A stretch of 64,000 nt of DNA. Source: Kiloniella spongiae (GTDB lineage: Bacteria > Pseudomonadota > Alphaproteobacteria > Kiloniellales > Kiloniellaceae). Position numbers and translations under genes: made by a program. Below are positions 8,789-17,823 of the stretch, piece after piece; position 1 is the first letter of the stretch; each line of letters starts with the position of its first letter. The DNA lies in assembly GCF_001026905.1 (NCBI RefSeq), contig NZ_LAQL01000002.1, forward strand, positions 186,001 to 250,000, in the 5' to 3' direction. Below the pieces are notes generated by a model. The model searched no databases. It saw only the letters and a list, made by a program, of their open reading frames with translations, and was not told the DNA's origin.

Positions 8789-9288
8789 GGCAATATATCT
8801 AACAGACATTACGATCTATGTCGTTTGGTCTGTTCGTCCACCCTGTCAACTTGCCTTTGTTACGCAAGAGGTTATGAAGACTCGAGCCTCTCGTCAAGGA
8901 CTTGTTTTGTTTTTTGACATTTTTACGACAAATTTCGCCTTTTTTCAGGCGCTTTTCTTTGTTCCAATTTAAGCATAATCAAATAATATCAAAGTATTAA
9001 ACAAAAAAAATCCGCCGGTAAAAAACCGGCGGCAAGTCAACAGGGAGGCATCAAAAAAAAGATAAATAGTAATAAAGGAACTAAAAAACCCTTTTTGACA
9101 TTACAAGATTATAACAAATCAACTAAAAAAGAGTTAACAGCATAATGCTTGCTTCTACTCTTAAAGATTTAAGGTCTGATTTCTCATTTTCAAGAGGCAA
9201 AAACAAAGGGAAGCATAATAAAAAACTTCCCCTGTTCTTCTTGATTTATCCAAACAGGAATAAATAACAATAATAATAGCTTGCAAAG
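8789..9288. other. 500-bp AT-rich non-coding stretch
   Basis: No credible gene. It holds the minus-strand terminator at 9003-9032 and a weaker hairpin (GGGAAG...CTTCCC near 9211-9234). A short open frame in 8787-8972 lacks a ribosome-binding site and resembles nothing known. The 3' untranslated region of the hydroxybutyrate dehydrogenase gene would run through much of it. Confidence 0.5.
9003..9032 (-). terminator. Minus-strand terminator downstream of bdhA
   Basis: Perfect 8-bp GC-rich stem (CCGCCGGT 9012-9019 with ACCGGCGG 9025-9032), followed on the minus strand by eight T. It lies about 260 bp past the bdhA stop. Confidence 0.8.
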
Positions 9289-10077
9289 CTATTGTGCCAT
9301 CCAACCGCCATCAACCGAATAAGGCGCACCCGTCATTTGATCCGCAGCATCACTACACAAAAAAGCTGCAAGTTTTCCGATTTGCTCTGGTGTAGAAAAA
9401 TCCTGAGTAGGCGTTTTCTCTGAAACTAAAGCCCGTTTTTCATCATCAAAAGTCTTGCCGCTCTCCTTTGCACGCGCTTCAATCTGCGCACGAACCAGAT
9501 CAGTTAAAACCCAACCGGGGCATATCGCATTCACAGTAACGCCCTGTGTTGCAACTTCCAGGGCAACAGCCTTCGTCAACCCAACAACACCGTGTTTCGC
9601 CGCAACATAAGCTGATTTGTTTGGCGAAGCCGTTAAACCATGCGCAGAAGCGACATTGATAATACGCCCCCACCCCTTTTTTTTCATCTCAGGCAATGCA
9701 GCCTTAATACTGTGAAAGGCCGACGAGAGATTAATCGCAATAACCGCATCCCAACGATCTTCGGGAAACTCATCCACAGGCGACACATTTTGAATACCTG
9801 CGTTGTTTACAAGAATATCAACACCACCAAGTGTTTTCTGAGCCTCGGCAATCATGTCTCTGATATCATCAGGCTTGCTCATATCTGCAGATGAGTAAGC
9901 CACTTTAACACCATGAGCATGAGCAATTTTTTTCTCCAGATCTGCAATTTCAGATCGATCGCCAAAACCGTTCAACATGATATCAGCACCTTCAGCAGCA
10001 AGGCATTCAGCAATTCCTTTGCCAATACCACTGGTCGATCCTGTAATAACCGCCACTTTCCCTTTGAGGCCGGGCAT
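9289..10077 (-). CDS. bdhA: D-3-hydroxybutyrate dehydrogenase (short-chain dehydrogenase)
   Basis: 262 residues, the usual length. The NAD-binding motif TGSTSGIG is at about residues 12-19, NNAG at about 90, and the catalytic Ser-Tyr-Lys in NVASAHG and SAYVAAKHG. The long insert before the C-terminus (RAKESGKTFDDEKRALV, then TPTQDFSTPEQIG) and the GGWMAQ end are typical of 3-hydroxybutyrate dehydrogenase rather than other SDRs. It oxidises 3-hydroxybutyrate to acetoacetate with NAD+, a step in use of polyhydroxybutyrate. AGGAGA lies before the ATG. An AEC carrier gene sits 33 bp upstream, probably in the same transcript. Confidence 0.9.
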   Translation of the reverse strand: MPGLKGKVAVITGSTSGIGKGIAECLAAEGADIMLNGFGDRSEIADLEKKIAHAHGVKVAYSSADMSKPDDIRDMIAEAQKTLGGVDILVNNAGIQNVSPVDEFPEDRWDAVIAINLSSAFHSIKAALPEMKKKGWGRIINVASAHGLTASPNKSAYVAAKHGVVGLTKAVALEVATQGVTVNAICPGWVLTDLVRAQIEARAKESGKTFDDEKRALVSEKTPTQDFSTPEQIGKLAAFLCSDAADQMTGAPYSVDGGWMAQ

Positions 10078-10110
10078 TTATTTCTCCTGTAAAACAAACG
10101 TTGAGGAATA

Positions 10111-11070
10111 TTACTTAGGTAAGACGTTCACATAGTATGCGATCAACAAGGTTACGGTGACAACAGATAGAATCGTAGAAGACAAGACCACAGATGCTGC
10201 TCTGGCTGTGAAAACCCCATATTGCTGGGCAAGGATAAAAACATTCACGCCTGTCGGTTGGGCGGCCAGGATGACGGCAACAGCAGCCCACAAAGGCGGC
10301 ACGTCAATAACATTAAAAACAAGAAACGCAACAATGCTTGGGTAGATAATTGTCTTCAATACCACAATTAAAAAACTTTGTTTTAAGTCACCCGCCAATT
10401 TGAATTCAGTCAGAGAAACCCCTAATGAAAAAAGAGCGCAAGGAACAACCGCGCCACTTAATATGGATGTAAAACGATCCAGAACGGATATAAATTCAAG
10501 GTTAGAGAGCTGAAAGAGCCCCCCCGCAATCAACCCGAGAATAATTGGGTTACTCCAAATTGCTTTTGCCAGCGAAAGAATAATGGCTTTAACGCCCTGC
10601 CCTCCATCCCCCTCTCTTGAGAGATCATATTCCGTGAGCATTGAGGTCAGAGCCATAAGGATCGGTGCCTGAAAAGCGATCAGCATGGTCAAAGGAACCA
10701 TACCCTCGTCGCCAAAAGCTGAATAGACCAAAGGAAAACCAAGTAACAATAGATTTCCATACGTCGCCCCCATTGCCATAACAGCCGCCTCTTTAAGTCC
10801 GTGGCCATATAAAAAACGCCCCAGAAAAGCACTGCAAATGAAGATTGTCAGGGAAACGCTATAGAACGTAATGATAAGAGAAAAATTGATATCTGCAGAT
10901 AAATTACCCTGAGCCATTGTGCGGAACAAAAGAGCAGGAATAGCCAAGTAGTAAACAAAGAATGACAATCCTTTCAAAGCAGAAGGCGAGACCCACTGCT
11001 TTTTGCCAACCGCATATCCCGATAAAATAACCGCAAATACAGGTATGACGATTTCTAAACTGCCAAACAA
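10111..11070 (-). CDS. AEC (auxin efflux carrier) family transporter
   Basis: 319 residues, almost wholly hydrophobic, with about ten membrane helices in two inverted halves as expected for AEC carriers (for example YAVGKKQWVSPSALKGLSFF near the start, and an AQPTGVNVFILAQQYG crossover in the second half). The start is a TTG at 11070 preceded by AAGGGGG. Family members export or import small organic acids. The adjacent bdhA suggests a carboxylate such as hydroxybutyrate or acetoacetate, but this is only inference from position. Confidence 0.85.
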   Translation of the reverse strand: MFGSLEIVIPVFAVILSGYAVGKKQWVSPSALKGLSFFVYYLAIPALLFRTMAQGNLSADINFSLIITFYSVSLTIFICSAFLGRFLYGHGLKEAAVMAMGATYGNLLLLGFPLVYSAFGDEGMVPLTMLIAFQAPILMALTSMLTEYDLSREGDGGQGVKAIILSLAKAIWSNPIILGLIAGGLFQLSNLEFISVLDRFTSILSGAVVPCALFSLGVSLTEFKLAGDLKQSFLIVVLKTIIYPSIVAFLVFNVIDVPPLWAAVAVILAAQPTGVNVFILAQQYGVFTARAASVVLSSTILSVVTVTLLIAYYVNVLPK

Positions 11071-11110
11071 AAAAGCCCCCTTGCCCCTAAAAGATACCTA
11101 CTGATTGAAT

Positions 11111-11293
11111 TCAGACTTTAAACAGACCATCCAATCCCTGACGATGTTTTTCTTTTCTGTCAATTTCAGCACGGGTTCGAAGAATCTCGCCTTCCAATAT
11201 CGAAATATATTCCTGTAATTCTTCCAACCCCATCGGCTCCAGATTTTTTAGCTGAGGCTTACCCTTTCTGGGCTCTAGATCATCTAGGTCCAT
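11111..11293 (-). CDS. DUF1192 family protein
   Basis: 60 residues, with the DLEPRKGKPQLKNLEPM opening, a central helix LEELQEYISILEGEILRTRAEI and a conserved tail DGLFK. This is the DUF1192 family of small alphaproteobacterial proteins, whose role is unknown. GAGGG precedes the ATG. It lies head to head with the quinone oxidoreductase gene and 41 bp upstream of the AEC gene on the same strand. Confidence 0.85.
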   Translation of the reverse strand: MDLDDLEPRKGKPQLKNLEPMGLEELQEYISILEGEILRTRAEIDRKEKHRQGLDGLFKV

Positions 11294-11443
11294 ATCATTA
11301 CCCTCGTTACATCATTTTTCACTATTAATTCCCCGTTTCAATTTCGGGCAATTCCATTGTTGCCATTGGCAATAGTCTAGCCAACATACTAGACTGAATA
11401 TCAAAAAGAAAAACAGTCGATTAATAACTGACAGGGCAAGCGC

Positions 11444-12463
11444 GTGGCACAAAATACTATCGGGCAAATTCCCGAACAAATGACCGCAATCGAAATAAAA
11501 GAGTACGGCGACGCAGACCAACTGTCGCCAACACATCGCACCGTTCCGACTCCAGGTGAAGGCGAAATCCTTATCCAAGTCAGCTATGCAGGCGTAAATC
11601 GGCCTGATGTTATTCAGCGTAAAGGCCTCTACCCACCGCCACCTGGAGAATCCGATATTCCCGGTCTCGAGGTTTCAGGAACAGTCGTGAGCTTGGGCGC
11701 GCAAGTAACTCAATATACAATTGGCGATCAGGTACTCGCACTGGTTGGCGGCGGAGGTTATGCGGAATATTGCACGGCACCAGCAGGACAATGCCTGCCG
11801 GTGCCTAAAGGCCTTTCGTTGGAACAGGCCGCAGCTTTACCAGAAACCTATTTCACCGTCTGGAGCAATATCTTTGACCGTTGCCAACTTAAATCTGATG
11901 AAACAATTCTTATCCACGGCGGAACTTCGGGTATAGGCACAACGGCCATTCAACTGGCCAAAGCTTTTGGTGCCAAAGTTATTACCACAGCCGGAAGCGA
12001 TGAAAAGTGCCAAGCTTGCCGGGATCTCGGTGCCGACCTGGCGATTAATTATAAAACACACGACTTTGTGGAAGAATCTAAAAAATTTACCGCAAAAAAG
12101 GGCGTTGATGTCGTTCTCGATATGGTCGGTGGAGATTATATACAACGCGATATCTCCAGCCTGGGAACAGATGGCCGCCTCTGCTTTATTGCTTTCCTTT
12201 CCGGGTCCCAGGCAGATGTGAATTTCATGCCTGTTATGCTCAAACGATTAAAGATCACAGGCTCGACGCTGCGTGCGCGTTCCAGAACATTTAAAGCCGA
12301 GATAGGTAACAACCTGACAGAAAAAGTCTGGCCATTAATTGAAGATGGAAAACTTGGCCCTCTTATTTACAAGATCCTGCCATTGGAAGAAGCAGCAGAA
12401 GCTCATAAATTAATGGAATCATCCAAACACATTGGCAAAATTGTTTTAAAACTTGAAAAATAG
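11444..12463 (+). CDS. NAD(P)H:quinone oxidoreductase, zinc-free MDR family (PIG3-like)
   Basis: 339 residues in the medium-chain dehydrogenase/reductase superfamily. YAGVNRPDVIQRKGLYPPPPG near residue 50 is the hallmark of the PIG3/QOR-like subgroup, and HGGTSGIGTTAIQLAKAFGA near 160 is the nucleotide-binding loop. The catalytic-zinc cysteine/histidine set of alcohol dehydrogenases is absent. It should reduce quinones or reactive enones with NAD(P)H. The GTG at 11444 has AGGGC in front; ATG at 11480 would give the more usual N-terminus and is possible. Confidence 0.87.
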   Translation: MAQNTIGQIPEQMTAIEIKEYGDADQLSPTHRTVPTPGEGEILIQVSYAGVNRPDVIQRKGLYPPPPGESDIPGLEVSGTVVSLGAQVTQYTIGDQVLALVGGGGYAEYCTAPAGQCLPVPKGLSLEQAAALPETYFTVWSNIFDRCQLKSDETILIHGGTSGIGTTAIQLAKAFGAKVITTAGSDEKCQACRDLGADLAINYKTHDFVEESKKFTAKKGVDVVLDMVGGDYIQRDISSLGTDGRLCFIAFLSGSQADVNFMPVMLKRLKITGSTLRARSRTFKAEIGNNLTEKVWPLIEDGKLGPLIYKILPLEEAAEAHKLMESSKHIGKIVLKLEK

Positions 12464-12608
12464 CCCTGAAGTCGGCTAATTAACAAAAAAAACACCTCAA
12501 TCCTTTATTTACTGCTTGGCCTCGCGGTATATTCGGGGTAAGCCACCCGTTGGATACGTATTACCGTAGCCGAAGGACCATTAGCCGACGGCACGATTAG
12601 GAGAACCA

Positions 12609-13262
12609 ATGTCTCAACCACTAATGCCAAAAGCGACCGCCGTTTGGTTGGTCGAGAACACATCGCTAACCTTTGAGCAGATTGCTGAATTCTGCCAACT
12701 TCACACACTCGAAGTGCAAGGAATTGCCGATGGTGAAGTCGCTGTAGGTATTCGGGGTATGGACCCCATTGCGAATTCCCAGATCACGCGCGCGGAACTA
12801 GAACGCTGCGAAAAGGATTCGTCAAAGGCTCTGCGTTTTTATCAACAAGATGACTTGCCGCAACCTTCCAAGCGAACAAAAGGACCACGCTACACACCAA
12901 TTGCAAAACGTCAGGATAAACCAGACGGGATTGCATGGCTGGTTCGTCACCACCCTGAGCTCACAGACAACCATGTTTCAAAACTGATTGGTACAACAAA
13001 GAAAACCATTCAGGCAATAAGAGACAGATCTCACTGGAACATCAGCAATATTCGTCCTCGTGACCCGGTATTGCTTGGCCTTTGTAAGCAGGTAGATCTG
13101 AACGCGACAATCGACAAAGCGATCAAAGAAGCTGAAAAAGCTGGCCGCATCATTCCAAAACCAGAACCAATGGAAGAGGAAGTTGTTGCAGCACCAGTTA
13201 AAGAAGAGCTACCAGAAGATCCGTACGAAGCCTTCACACGAGCTTTCAAAAAGACTGATTAG
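12609..13262 (+). CDS. trcR: DUF1013 cell-cycle transcriptional regulator, TrcR-like
   Basis: 217 residues. Residues about 1-60 include WLVENTSLTFEQIAEFCQLH, a helix-turn-helix-like unit; residues about 110-150 repeat it (WLVRHHPELTDNHVSKLIGT, TKKTIQAI). The remainder contains DPVLLGLCKQVDL and an acidic Pro-rich tail. This is DUF1013, found across Alphaproteobacteria and named TrcR for a cell-cycle transcription factor. GGAG precedes the ATG. It is monocistronic, with a strong terminator after it. Confidence 0.88.
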   Translation: MSQPLMPKATAVWLVENTSLTFEQIAEFCQLHTLEVQGIADGEVAVGIRGMDPIANSQITRAELERCEKDSSKALRFYQQDDLPQPSKRTKGPRYTPIAKRQDKPDGIAWLVRHHPELTDNHVSKLIGTTKKTIQAIRDRSHWNISNIRPRDPVLLGLCKQVDLNATIDKAIKEAEKAGRIIPKPEPMEEEVVAAPVKEELPEDPYEAFTRAFKKTD

Positions 13263-13283
13263 TATTCGTATATCACTACTAAT

Positions 13284-13318
13284 TGAAAAAGGCCTCTTGC
13301 TTAAGAGGCCTTTTTTAT
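13284..13318. terminator. Bidirectional terminator between trcR and prpE
   Basis: A-run, AAGGCCTCTT/AAGAGGCCTT stem, then six T; convergent genes on both sides. Confidence 0.85.
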
Positions 13319-13350
13319 TGAACAAAATATCCGAGTCTATAAAGACGGCA

Positions 13351-15252
13351 TTACGCCTTCACGCCATAACCAATCGTTTGAAGTGCGGTTCTAATCTCAT
13401 CAAGAATAGCCGGGTCATCAATGGTCGCAGGCACTTTATAATCTTCATTATCTGCAATTTTACGCATCGTCGCACGCAGAATTTTACCTGACCTCGTCTT
13501 GGGCAAACGTCCGACAACCACCGCGAGCTTGAAGGCAGCAACAGGCCCAATATCATGCCTGACCTTTTGCACAACTTCAGTGACAACATTACTATGAGAT
13601 TTTTCCGCTCCGGCTTTTAGAACCATAAAACCCAGCGGTAGCTGGCCTTTGAGTTTATCAGCCACGCCAATTACCGCGCACTCAGCAACATCTTCATGAG
13701 CCGCCAAGACTTCTTCCATCGCCCCTGTAGATAAGCGATGTCCTGCGACATTGATAATATCATCTGTCCGGGACATGACGTAGATATAGCCATTTTCATC
13801 CTTATACCCAGCATCCCCTGTCTCATAAAACCCAGGGAAGCCTGATAAATATGCCTCTCGATGGCGCTCTTTAGCGTTCCAAAGAGTGGAAAAGGTCCCT
13901 GGAGGCAAGGGAAGCGTACAAACAATCGCTCCAATATCCCCTGCAGACATTTCGCTATGGTCTTCTGCATCAAGAATGCGAACATCCCATCCCGGAACAG
14001 AGCGGGCCGGAGATCCAGCAACAATGGGTAATTCTTCGATTCCAAGACAGTTAGACGCGATAGGCCATCCGGTTTCCGTTTGCCACCAGTGATCAATAAC
14101 GGGAACCTTTAGCTTTTCCAGCGCCCAGTTCAATGTATCCGGGTCACACCTTTCGCCAGCCAAGAACAAGGTCTTGAAGTGGGATAAATCGTATTTATCC
14201 AGATAAGTTGCATCCGGATCTTGCTGCCGGATTGCCCGAAAAGCCGTAGGCGCCGTAAAGAGAACAGAAACATTGTGTTCCGATATAACGCGCCAAAAAG
14301 CACCGGGATCAGGCGTTCCCACAGGTTTGCCCTCGTACATGACAGAGGTCGCCCCATAGATCAGAGGCCCGTACACTATATAGGAATGCCCAACAACCCA
14401 CCCCACATCCGATGCACCCCAGAAGACTTCACCGGGTTCAACATTGTATATATTCTTCATTGACCAATGCAGAGCAACAGCATGCCCACCATTATCACGG
14501 ACAATACCTTTGGGCTGCCCCGTCGTCCCAGAGGTGTAGAGAATATAAAGCGGATCAGTCGCGGCTACAGGAACGCAATCAACACCAGATGCACTTGCTT
14601 CAGCACTCTTCCAATCAACATCCCGGTTCGCCACCATAGATGCTTCAGCTTGCGAGCGTTGCCAGATAACACAGTGATCAGGCTTATGGGTTGAGAGATC
14701 AATCGCCTCATCAAGCAAAGGCTTGTAGGAAATGACTTTGCTAACTTCGATACCACAAGAAGCCGAGACAATAACTTTCGGGCTACAATCATCAATCCGC
14801 GTCGCGAGTTCATTGGCCGCAAATCCACCGAAAACGACTGAATGAACTGCACCAAGCCGCGCACAGGCCAACATTGCAACCGCAGCTTCCGGGATCATTG
14901 GCATATAAATAATTACGCGATCACCTTTTGATACGCCAAGTTCGGCAAGAGAACCTGCAAATTTCGAAACCCGCGTAAGAAGGTCAGAATAGGTAATATT
15001 TTCTTTCGTATCTGTAACCGGGCTATCATAAATCAATGCCGTTTGCGTGCCGCGGCCCTGCTCGACATGTCGATCAAGTGCATTATAACAGGTATTTAGT
15101 TCTCCCCCGCTAAACCATCGATAAAAAGGTGCGTCAGTATCATCCAACACTTTCCTATATGGTTTATACCAGTCAATTTCGGATGCGGCTTCAGCCCAGA
15201 AAGCTTCTGGCTTTGCCAAAGAACGCGCTTGCACGTCATCAAATGAACCCAT
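13351..15252 (-). CDS. prpE: Propionyl-CoA synthetase-type acyl-CoA synthetase
   Basis: 633 residues from the ATG at 15252, chosen over upstream ATGs because the family begins near MGSFDDV and GGGA lies before it. The AMP-binding loop YTSGTTGQPKGIVRDNGGHA is at about residue 255; the GIVRDNGGH continuation is characteristic of PrpE rather than acetyl-CoA synthetase. VMSRTDDIINVAGHRLSTG and the terminal KTRSGKILR (acetylatable Lys) complete the ANL fold. It activates propionate, and probably other short acids, to the CoA ester with ATP. It stands alone; no methylcitrate genes are adjacent. Confidence 0.9.
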   Translation of the reverse strand: MGSFDDVQARSLAKPEAFWAEAASEIDWYKPYRKVLDDTDAPFYRWFSGGELNTCYNALDRHVEQGRGTQTALIYDSPVTDTKENITYSDLLTRVSKFAGSLAELGVSKGDRVIIYMPMIPEAAVAMLACARLGAVHSVVFGGFAANELATRIDDCSPKVIVSASCGIEVSKVISYKPLLDEAIDLSTHKPDHCVIWQRSQAEASMVANRDVDWKSAEASASGVDCVPVAATDPLYILYTSGTTGQPKGIVRDNGGHAVALHWSMKNIYNVEPGEVFWGASDVGWVVGHSYIVYGPLIYGATSVMYEGKPVGTPDPGAFWRVISEHNVSVLFTAPTAFRAIRQQDPDATYLDKYDLSHFKTLFLAGERCDPDTLNWALEKLKVPVIDHWWQTETGWPIASNCLGIEELPIVAGSPARSVPGWDVRILDAEDHSEMSAGDIGAIVCTLPLPPGTFSTLWNAKERHREAYLSGFPGFYETGDAGYKDENGYIYVMSRTDDIINVAGHRLSTGAMEEVLAAHEDVAECAVIGVADKLKGQLPLGFMVLKAGAEKSHSNVVTEVVQKVRHDIGPVAAFKLAVVVGRLPKTRSGKILRATMRKIADNEDYKVPATIDDPAILDEIRTALQTIGYGVKA

Positions 15253-15403
15253 GATGTGTCCCAACATGATTATATAATTTTTTTCTCCAGCCTCCCTGAC
15301 CGGTTCGAATAGCTTGCTGTATATTGAATAGCGGATCAATTTTCCCTACAGACCGAAACCGCTATTAGATAATTATTTTACAAATTTTTTACAGGCAAGA
15401 TAA

Positions 15404-15450
15404 CAAAAAAAACACCCGCCAAAATATAATCAAGACGGGTGCTTTCTTTT
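15404..15450. terminator. Terminator between prpE and the DUF465 gene
   Basis: CACCCG 15413-15418 pairs with CGGGTG 15436-15441. The A-run on the left gives a T-tract for minus-strand transcripts from the DUF465 gene. Confidence 0.7.
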
Positions 15451-15492
15451 ATTCAAGTGCAAGCATTAGGTACGCAAATACCTTAGCATTTA

Positions 15493-15663
15493 TCAGTGAG
15501 GGTCACTCAACATTTGCATTTCGTCTTTAACGCGAAGCTTTTGCTTTTTAAGTGACATCAATAGGGATTCATCGGGATGCGGGCGCGTACTCTCCTGATC
15601 AATAGCGCTCTCTAAAGTAACGTGTTTTGTACGCAAGGACTCGATGCGTTCGGCAGTGGCCAT
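15493..15663 (-). CDS. DUF465/YdcH family small protein
   Basis: 56 residues beginning MATAERIESLRTKH, with the family pattern of two helices linked by RPHPDESLLMSLKKQKLRVKD. GAGGGAGA precedes the ATG at ideal distance, so the frame is real although short. The family is widespread in Alphaproteobacteria, often as tandem copies beside ubiX or purE; its role is unknown. A second member lies at 17532-17747, on the other side of ubiX. Confidence 0.85.
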   Translation of the reverse strand: MATAERIESLRTKHVTLESAIDQESTRPHPDESLLMSLKKQKLRVKDEMQMLSDPH

Positions 15664-16053
15664 ATTCGTCTCCCTCTAATACCAAAGTTTCAATTGCTAC
15701 CAATCACACTTAATGTCGTGAATATTGACTTCAATTAATTTTCTCAAGAATCGTTATTGCACCAGAAATTTTAATGAAAAATCTCCATTACAATACTTAA
15801 GAAAATTTTTGGGAAGTACTGATCGTGTTTGAGATGGCGTAACCAAGACCGCTGGCCGTTTGTTCGGCTTTCGTGTATGGGATATTTCCAAAGCGTCCCA
15901 ACCGCAGTTATCTTGTATATTTCGTACCAACCCAAACCCACAACATTGTTGAGAAGACAGCGTATGTATATGGTAGACCTGTCAGGTGAACTTGCCAAGG
16001 GCCAGCCAACATATATTTCATTTTTCCATCACAAATGTGAAAGATAATTACCC
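15664..16053. other. 390-bp intergenic region upstream of ubiX
   Basis: Divergent promoter region for the DUF465 gene and ubiX. An open frame in 15829-16047 on the plus strand has no ribosome-binding site and no recognisable protein. A short ACCTG..CAGGT-like palindrome is at about 15977-15987. Nothing else is evident. Confidence 0.45.
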
Positions 16054-16641
16054 ATGACCAAGAAGAGAATTATTGTCGGAATAAGTGGTGCAAGCGGTGT
16101 CACCTATGGCATTCGGCTCTTGGAGCTTTTAAAATCTACTGACATTGAAACTCATCTAATCATGAGCAATTCTGCTGAAATTACACTAACTTACGAAAGC
16201 AATCTCAAAGTAACAGATGTCAAAAACCTTGCGGATGTTTCCCATAACGTCAAAGACATTGCTGCTTGTCTTTCAAGTGGTTCCTACAGAACGCTTGGTA
16301 TGGTCATAGCGCCCTGCTCTGTCAGGACCATGTCTGAAATATCAAGTGGTGTGACCTCGAGTCTCTTGACCCGTTCGGCGGATGTTATCTTAAAAGAACG
16401 CAGAAAACTTGTACTTATGGTTCGGGAAACACCACTTCATACCGGGCATCTTCGTACCATGGTCAACCTCTCCGAGCTTGGAGCTATCATCGCACCACCC
16501 GTGCCCGCTTTTTACGCCAAACCCGAAAGTCTAGGCGAGATGGTAGATTATAGTTTGGGTCGCATTCTTGATCTATTCAATATCGAACTTCCGGGTATGA
16601 ACCGATGGGATGAAAATAGTAAAAAACGCCCAACGTCTTAA
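16054..16641 (+). CDS. ubiX: Flavin prenyltransferase UbiX
   Basis: 195 residues. GISGASGVTYGIRLLELL at the N-terminus is the FMN-binding loop; IAPCSVRTMSEISSG at about 90 and the R-K-L-V-L-MVRETPLH segment at about 125 are diagnostic. The C-terminal VPAFY element is present. The enzyme attaches a dimethylallyl group to FMN, giving the prenylated cofactor for UbiD, the decarboxylase of ubiquinone synthesis. ubiD is not in the window. COQ9 and an ABC1-kinase gene elsewhere in the window belong to the same broad pathway. Confidence 0.93.
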   Translation: MTKKRIIVGISGASGVTYGIRLLELLKSTDIETHLIMSNSAEITLTYESNLKVTDVKNLADVSHNVKDIAACLSSGSYRTLGMVIAPCSVRTMSEISSGVTSSLLTRSADVILKERRKLVLMVRETPLHTGHLRTMVNLSELGAIIAPPVPAFYAKPESLGEMVDYSLGRILDLFNIELPGMNRWDENSKKRPTS

Positions 16642-16749
16642 ATTAAGAAGCTTCATTGTGACCAGACTTCACAGCAAAAAGCCTGTCTCATAAATCCAAT
16701 TCTGTAGGGCGCGACCGAAAGAAATCGCGCAAAATTTACAGGATTGATT

Positions 16750-17295
16750 TTACTGAAAAAGCCATACAGCTTCCAAGGGTGGTAATTCAGGAAATCCGCC
16801 GCGAACAATTGCGGCCAGATCAGCGCAATCGACTGTGCCAATAGCATCAACTTCACAGAGCTCAAGATACAGAACCATATTTTTTGCAGCCATTTCCGAT
16901 GACGGTAAAAGAGCTGGCCGAAGAGTCATATGAAGATGCATGAAGTTTTGTTGTAGTGCTTCGGCCCACAATTCGGAATCTTTGACCAAATTGCGCAAAC
17001 CTTCGGTATGACGGAAACCGTTAATGGTTTCCGATTTCATCCAGGTCCTAATATCCCGTAAAGGCTGGATCACGTGATCTCGCCATTTTTCTATACCAGA
17101 AATCAATCTGGACATTTCTTTTGTGCTCAGCTGTTTACCGCAAAAGCCGGCCCAACAACAAAACAGCAGTAAATTCACATCCAGATCATACTTTTCTTGC
17201 AAAACCAAACAGGCAGGTGCAACCCCTTGTTGCCCATAGACATCAAGCGAAAAATTCCAAAAAGGGTTTATTGGCAACTGGTTTTGATCAAACAT
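16750..17295 (-). CDS. TIGR02444 family protein (DUF2390)
   Basis: 181 residues from the ATG at 17295; a GTG two codons earlier is equally possible. The opening NPFWNFSLDVYGQQGVAPACLVLQ and the LLFCCWAGFCG segment identify TIGR02444/DUF2390, a proteobacterial family without an assigned function. The protein is helical and has no signal peptide. It is convergent with ubiX and divergent from the second DUF465 gene. Confidence 0.85.
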   Translation of the reverse strand: MFDQNQLPINPFWNFSLDVYGQQGVAPACLVLQEKYDLDVNLLLFCCWAGFCGKQLSTKEMSRLISGIEKWRDHVIQPLRDIRTWMKSETINGFRHTEGLRNLVKDSELWAEALQQNFMHLHMTLRPALLPSSEMAAKNMVLYLELCEVDAIGTVDCADLAAIVRGGFPELPPLEAVWLFQ

Positions 17296-17531
17296 TTTCA
17301 CACCAGCTTATAGCGTACTGTGAATAAAGAACAAACTATCGAATCGCTTCTATTTGCATTCTAAAACGTCATTTAGTGGCACAAAAAAGAACCACTTTGG
17401 CCGATCAATATTGATCTCTCCTCTGTGAATTCGGGAATTCCGAAATAAAACTTACACAAAAACTATGTTTATTTTTAAAGTCAGCGTATAAGTAACTCCT
17501 TCAGTTAATGTGAGTTTAAGAGATCCCGCAC

Positions 17532-17747
17532 GTGGCAAATACAACAGGCAGCAGTAGAAAAGAGCTAATCGAAGAACTCGAAAGGCTCAAACAGGAACAT
17601 CGAGACATGGATGATGTCATTGCCCGCCTGCAAGAACACGCGCCTTTTGACCAATTACAGCTCGTAAGACTGAAAAAGAAAAAGCTTAATATGAAAGACA
17701 GCATGAATAGAATTGAAAGCCAGCTGCTACCAGATATTATTGCCTAA
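17532..17747 (+). CDS. DUF465/YdcH family small protein, second copy
   Basis: 71 residues from a GTG start at 17532. The pattern LKQEHRDMDDVIARL then FDQLQLVRLKKKKLNMKDSMNRIESQLLPD is the two-helix DUF465/YdcH fold, with a KKKKL core shared with the copy at 15493-15663. Function unknown. Convergent with the GGDEF gene that follows. Confidence 0.85.
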   Translation: MANTTGSSRKELIEELERLKQEHRDMDDVIARLQEHAPFDQLQLVRLKKKKLNMKDSMNRIESQLLPDIIA

Positions 17748-17823
17748 GGCATTATAGCCGAAAATTACGGCTGAGACATTATTGCCAGAACATTTTTTAA
17801 AACATAACCGACTCAAATTTGCG

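Noticed and set aside
8787-8972. 61-codon open frame after hsp20
   Set aside because: No ribosome-binding site, unusual composition and overlap with the hsp20 terminator tail.
15829-16047. 72-codon open frame before ubiX
   Set aside because: No ribosome-binding site or recognisable protein; codon use is not that of neighbouring genes.
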